From: Alphaproteobacteria bacterium MarineAlpha9_Bin7
Lineage (GTDB): Bacteria > Pseudomonadota > Alphaproteobacteria > UBA7887
DNA: 9,042 nucleotides
Assembly: GCA_002938115.1 (NCBI GenBank)
Contig: PTKD01000067.1
Location: 1-9,042 of the forward strand
Reading direction: 5' to 3'
Part shown: piece by piece, positions 5,836 to 9,042 of the stretch
Position numbering within the stretch: position 1 is the stretch's first letter
How the letters are laid out: each line of letters begins with the position of its first letter
Program-made: the position numbers and the translations under genes
The notes under the pieces: model-generated
What the model was told of the DNA's origin: nothing
Seen by the model: only the letters and a program-made list of their open reading frames with translations
The model's database searches: none

Positions 5836-7479
5836 ATGGAATTTAAGCGGATGGTCTTGGCGGAGGCTGAGGGGGCCTTGCTTGCACATAGCATGAAGAC
5901 ATCCCAGGCTAAATTTAAGAAAGGCCGCGTGCTGTCCAAAGAGGATATTTTGGCGCTGCAAGCCACTGGGGTCGAGAATGTGATTGCGGCTAGACTAGAT
6001 GAGGGTGATCTTTCGGAAGATGTAGGAGCGATGCAAGTAGCGTCGACGATTATGGGGGACGGTGTCACTTGCAACAGCGCCTTCACAGGTCGTTGCAACC
6101 TATATGCTAATACGCGTGGGTTGGTGGTGATTGACAGCGCCCGCATTGATCAAATTAATTTGCTTCACGAATCATTGACTATTGCCACGCTTCCGCACTG
6201 CGATGTGGTGATTGCTAAACAAATGGTAGCAACAGTGAAAGTGATCCCTTTTGCTGTGTCGGGACGAATTGTCCAAGCGGCTACAGCGATTTCTCAGACT
6301 CCGGTGCCAGTTATTTATGTTGCTAAGTTTACCGCCAAGAAGATGGGTTTGATACTTACGCGTTTGGCAGGCACCAAACAGTCTGTATTAGAAAATACGA
6401 TCAAAACGGCCCGCGCACGAGTGGAGACGCTCGGATCGACATTGATAGCCAGTGAAGTGGTGGAACACGAGGAAACAGTAGTTGGCGCAGCCATCCAAAA
6501 ACTACGGTCGAGTGGCTGTCATATCATTTTGATAAGTGGTGCGTCAGCAATCGTTGATCGTCGTGACGTCGTGCCGCTTGGCCTGGAATCGGTGGGCGGC
6601 ACCATTGATCATTTTGGTATGCCCGTAGATCCAGGGAACCTGTTGCTTCTTGGTCATATCGGTGAAGGTCCCACGCAAACGCCGGTATTAGGTTTGCCGG
6701 GATGTGCTCGTTCTCCCAAACTCAATGGGTTTGATTGGGTTCTAGAACGGCTAGCAGCGAATCTTGAGGTGACACCTAAAGATATCATGCTAATGGGGGC
6801 TGGTGGCCTTTTAAAGGAGATTCCCTCTCGCCCACAACCGCGCCATGGAGTTAAGACCAGTGTTGAAGGTATCAAACGAGAGCCGACTATACCTGCAATG
6901 TTGCTCGCGGCAGGCCAGTCTCGCCGGATGGGTGCAATAAATAAATTACTGGCCCAAATTGATGGTATCTCAATGATTCGTCGCGTAACGGAAACAATTT
7001 TGACCTCCAAGGCGGGGCCGCTGATAGTAGTTACTGGCCACGAAGCAGACCGTATACGGACCGAGCTGGAGGGATGTGAGGTAACTTTTATCCACAATCC
7101 AGACTACGCTGAAGGTTTGAGCAGTAGTCTTCGGACTGGAATTTACGGTCTTCCTGATGCTGCTGACGGCGTGCTGGTGTGTTTGGCCGACATGCCGCAA
7201 GTTACCGCTTCGCACGTTGATAAGCTGATAGCTGCGTTCGATCCAATTGAAGGCCGCGCGATTTGTGTACCAACCAGTAACGGTAAACGCGGCAACCCAG
7301 TAATCTGGGATGCGCGGTTTTTCTCTGAGATGACGGTGGTCTCAGGCGATGTTGGGGCACGCCATTTAATAGGTGAGTACGATGACCTGGTGTGCGAGGT
7401 GGAAATAGGAGATGGCGGAGTTTTGGTCGATATTGATACTCCGCAGGCGTTGCACTCAGTTCGTGCGACCGCTTCTTAG
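5836..7479 (+). CDS. Molybdopterin-binding domain fused to MocA/MobA-like nucleotidyltransferase
   Basis: This 547-residue two-domain enzyme probably attaches a nucleotide to molybdopterin (cytidylyl transfer, since hydroxylases of this family use molybdopterin cytosine dinucleotide). The N-terminal part (about 1-335) resembles the MoCF/MoeA-type molybdopterin-binding domain: SGASAIVDRRD (234-244), GMPVDPGNLLLLG (261-273) and LPGCARSPKLNGFDWVL (287-303). A short linker follows. The C-terminal part (about 352-547) is an NTP transferase: LAAGQSRRMG (357-366) with NKLL (369-372) for the nucleotide phosphates, LADMP (450-454) for metal, RGNPV (485-489) and DIDTP (532-536). An AAGGG site (5823-5827) overlaps the upstream stop, so it is cotranslated with the XdhC genes. 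It ends the cox run. CTP rather than GTP use is inferred from context. Confidence 0.9.
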   Translation: MEFKRMVLAEAEGALLAHSMKTSQAKFKKGRVLSKEDILALQATGVENVIAARLDEGDLSEDVGAMQVASTIMGDGVTCNSAFTGRCNLYANTRGLVVIDSARIDQINLLHESLTIATLPHCDVVIAKQMVATVKVIPFAVSGRIVQAATAISQTPVPVIYVAKFTAKKMGLILTRLAGTKQSVLENTIKTARARVETLGSTLIASEVVEHEETVVGAAIQKLRSSGCHIILISGASAIVDRRDVVPLGLESVGGTIDHFGMPVDPGNLLLLGHIGEGPTQTPVLGLPGCARSPKLNGFDWVLERLAANLEVTPKDIMLMGAGGLLKEIPSRPQPRHGVKTSVEGIKREPTIPAMLLAAGQSRRMGAINKLLAQIDGISMIRRVTETILTSKAGPLIVVTGHEADRIRTELEGCEVTFIHNPDYAEGLSSSLRTGIYGLPDAADGVLVCLADMPQVTASHVDKLIAAFDPIEGRAICVPTSNGKRGNPVIWDARFFSEMTVVSGDVGARHLIGEYDDLVCEVEIGDGGVLVDIDTPQALHSVRATAS

Positions 7480-7540
7480 ATATCTCTGGTCCACGCTTCT
7501 TGGAGAGCGTGTATGTTGCACTGAAATATGGAGCTATCGT

Positions 7541-7565
7541 GCGGTCTAGCCCCTGGGTTGACTGC
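7541..7565. terminator. Candidate bidirectional hairpin between convergent genes
   Basis: GCGGTC (7541-7546) pairs with GACTGC (7560-7565) with one G-U pair. After a bulged T, AGCC (7548-7551) pairs with GGTT (7556-7559), giving about ten pairs in total. It lies in the 94-base gap between the + strand nucleotidyltransferase gene and the - strand transporter gene, nine bases past the latter's stop. Neither side has a T-run, so intrinsic termination is uncertain. A weaker ACGCT/AGCGT hairpin sits at 7493-7510. Confidence 0.3.
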
Positions 7566-7573
7566 GGCCTCCA

Positions 7574-8491
7574 CTAGTCATTGAAGTTGTCGATCTTTTC
7601 ATTAATCCCTTCGGGATCTTGATGGATGATTACCTCAGCTCCGGGAAATTCAGCTAAGAGGTCCGCCTCGACTTGATCTGAAATGATGTGTGCGTCGTGA
7701 AGCGTCATATGTCCAGGCAGTTCCAAGTGAAGTTGAACGAACGGCTTTGTGCCACCCATTCGTGTTCGGAGATCATGCAACCCTTTGACCTCGGTGTGGG
7801 CCCTGACGATTTCACCAATGCGATTGCGATCCTTTTCGGAAAGTTCATGGTCCATTAGTGAGTCCAAAGCTTCACGGCCAACTTGCCAGGCGCTGTACAG
7901 GATGTAAACAGCTACCGCAACCGCGATAAGTGGATCCGCTACGGCCATCCCAAAGCGTGTGGCTAAAACCAGTGATGCAATGATGCCAACGTTGACCAAG
8001 AGGTCCGCCTTGTAATGAACTGAATCGGCGCCTATAGCGAGCGATCCGGTGCGGTGCACCACGTACAACTGGAGTCGGACGAGGGCGAACGTCAACACGA
8101 CTGAGACGGCCATCACCGCTATCGCTAGATTGCCATGGTCGATCACTCGTGGCTGAGTTAACCGATTTCCAGCTTCGAATAATAAGAAGATTGCAGAGCC
8201 CGTGATAAAAGCGGCCTGTCCCAATGCCGCAATAGATTCTGCCTTTCCATGGCCAAACCGATGCTCTCGATCCGCGGGTGTCAATGCATGATGGACAGCG
8301 AACAAAGTAACTAGCGAAGCAACAGCGTCGAGAGCAGAATCGATCAGGGATGAGAGCACCGCGACCGAGTCGCTTAACAACCAAGCGCCCAGTTTTATGC
8401 TGACAAGTATGGAGGCTACGAGGACCGATGCGTAGGTTGCTAGCCGCATAAGTCTGGCAGCTTTTTCCTGTGGCATGGACTCGGTCTTCAT
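7574..8491 (-). CDS. Cation diffusion facilitator (FieF/YiiP-like divalent metal efflux)
   Basis: This inner-membrane proton/metal antiporter of the CDF family (305 residues) exports divalent cations such as zinc or iron from the cytoplasm. Hydrophobic segments fit six transmembrane helices between about residues 15 and 205, followed by a cytoplasmic metal-binding domain (about 210-295). The transport-site residues match E. coli FieF with a constant offset of six: Asp51 and Asp55 (SLIDSALD) on helix 2, His159 and Asp163 (HYKAD) on helix 5. The second site Asp74, His77, His81 (ADREHRFGHGKAE) also matches. His239 and His255 lie in the C-terminal domain. The start at 8491 gives a normal length; Met6 is a possible alternative. 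It runs opposite to the cox genes and follows pdxH by 48 bases, so it is unlikely to belong functionally to the cox operon. The metal cannot be told from sequence. Confidence 0.92.
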   Translation of the reverse strand: MKTESMPQEKAARLMRLATYASVLVASILVSIKLGAWLLSDSVAVLSSLIDSALDAVASLVTLFAVHHALTPADREHRFGHGKAESIAALGQAAFITGSAIFLLFEAGNRLTQPRVIDHGNLAIAVMAVSVVLTFALVRLQLYVVHRTGSLAIGADSVHYKADLLVNVGIIASLVLATRFGMAVADPLIAVAVAVYILYSAWQVGREALDSLMDHELSEKDRNRIGEIVRAHTEVKGLHDLRTRMGGTKPFVQLHLELPGHMTLHDAHIISDQVEADLLAEFPGAEVIIHQDPEGINEKIDNFND

Positions 8492-8539
8492 CTATCGCAG
8501 AATGTGGTTTTGGAAGAGAAATGCATGGTCTAGTTTTGA

Positions 8540-9042
8540 CTAAGGGAACAGACTTTTGTAGTGCCAGATCGAACCATCTCGCTCATATAATAACCGATCA
8601 TGAAGACGGGAATCTCTGTGTTGCCAAAATTCTATCCGTTCTGGCGCAACCCGGTATCCCGACCAGTGTGTGGGTCGGGGGACCGTGCTCTCACCAAATT
8701 TGGCTGTGTATTCGGCTACCCTATGGTCTAGGTGAGAACGATTTTTCAGAGGTTTTGATTGGGTACTCGCCCAGGCACCAATTTGTGCCGCCTTTGGTCT
8801 GGTTGAAAAATATTGGTCAGCTTCACCTCCTGGCACCAGGGTCACACTGCCTTCTATACGCACCTGTCGGCGCAACGATTCCCAGTGAAAACACAGGGCT
8901 GCTTGGGGGTTATTGCTTAAATCGCCTCCTTTTCGGCTTTCTAAATTTGTATAGAATACAAAACCCCTCGAATCGGCATCTTTGAGCAACACCATACGTG
9001 CGGAGGGAATCGCATCAATACTTGCGGTAGCAAGGCATGCGG
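8540..9042 (-). CDS. pdxH: Pyridoxamine 5'-phosphate oxidase, 5' end outside window
   Basis: This is the FMN-dependent enzyme that oxidises pyridoxine/pyridoxamine 5'-phosphate to pyridoxal 5'-phosphate, in the cytoplasm. The coding frame continues past the Met at 8995 to the window edge, reading ACLATASIDAIPSAR before MVLLKD; the N-terminal 40-50 residues lie beyond the right end. Visible motifs: SARMVLLKDADSRGF (FMN/substrate binding), FYTNLESRKG, LCFHWESLRRQVRIEG, IGAWAS, the HWSGYRVAPERIEFWQ block, and the active-site RLHDR near the C-terminus. It ends in SLFP, close to the usual family ending LYP. The stop is TAG at 8542-8540. It is probably cotranscribed with the transporter gene 48 bases downstream. 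Confidence 0.94.
   Translation of the reverse strand, partial: ACLATASIDAIPSARMVLLKDADSRGFVFYTNLESRKGGDLSNNPQAALCFHWESLRRQVRIEGSVTLVPGGEADQYFSTRPKAAQIGAWASTQSKPLKNRSHLDHRVAEYTAKFGESTVPRPTHWSGYRVAPERIEFWQHRDSRLHDRLLYERDGSIWHYKSLFP

Noticed and set aside
7872..8384. 170-codon - strand open frame inside the transporter gene in another phase
   Set aside because: The product is arginine-rich and low in recognisable structure, while the CDF frame carries all metal-site residues.
8470..8985. 171-codon + strand open frame over the pdxH region
   Set aside because: It lies opposite a clear pdxH with conserved motifs on the - strand; the + strand translation looks like no known family.

Overview
The window is a piece of a bacterial chromosome, most likely from an alphaproteobacterium (Rhodospirillales-like by general protein character; genus not determinable). 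It carries most of a carbon-monoxide-dehydrogenase-type (cox) molybdenum hydroxylase operon on the + strand, flanked on the right by two unrelated housekeeping genes on the - strand.

Layout: a secreted mono-haem class I cytochrome c (96-476) is followed by a stem-loop (506-528). Then comes a run of co-directional genes: coxG (membrane anchor/accessory), coxS ([2Fe-2S] small subunit), coxM (FAD medium subunit), coxD (MoxR-type AAA+ ATPase), coxE (VWA protein), two XdhC/CoxI-family genes, and a fused protein joining a molybdopterin-binding (MoCF-type) domain to a MocA/MobA-like nucleotidyltransferase (5836-7479). After a 94-base convergent gap lie, on the - strand, a cation diffusion facilitator (7574-8491) and the 3' part of pdxH (8540 to the right edge).

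How the genes fit together: CoxS and CoxM are the electron-transfer subunits of a heterotrimeric molybdenum hydroxylase. CoxG would tether it to the membrane. CoxD and CoxE resemble the ATPase/VWA pair that matures the metal centre. The XdhC proteins and the MocA-like fusion would handle, sulfurate and cytidylylate the molybdopterin cofactor. The cytochrome c could be a periplasmic electron acceptor, but the sequence does not show a link.

The main oddity is that the catalytic large subunit (coxL, about 2.3-2.4 kb) is absent. coxS and coxM are only 27 bases apart, and neither that gap nor the 101-base gap before coxS has room for it. Without CoxL the active-site loop cannot be read, so true CO dehydrogenase (form I) cannot be told from a form II/CoxL-like hydroxylase of unknown substrate. 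I see no mobile element, CRISPR array, tRNA or rRNA, and no intergenic stretch longer than 300 bases.
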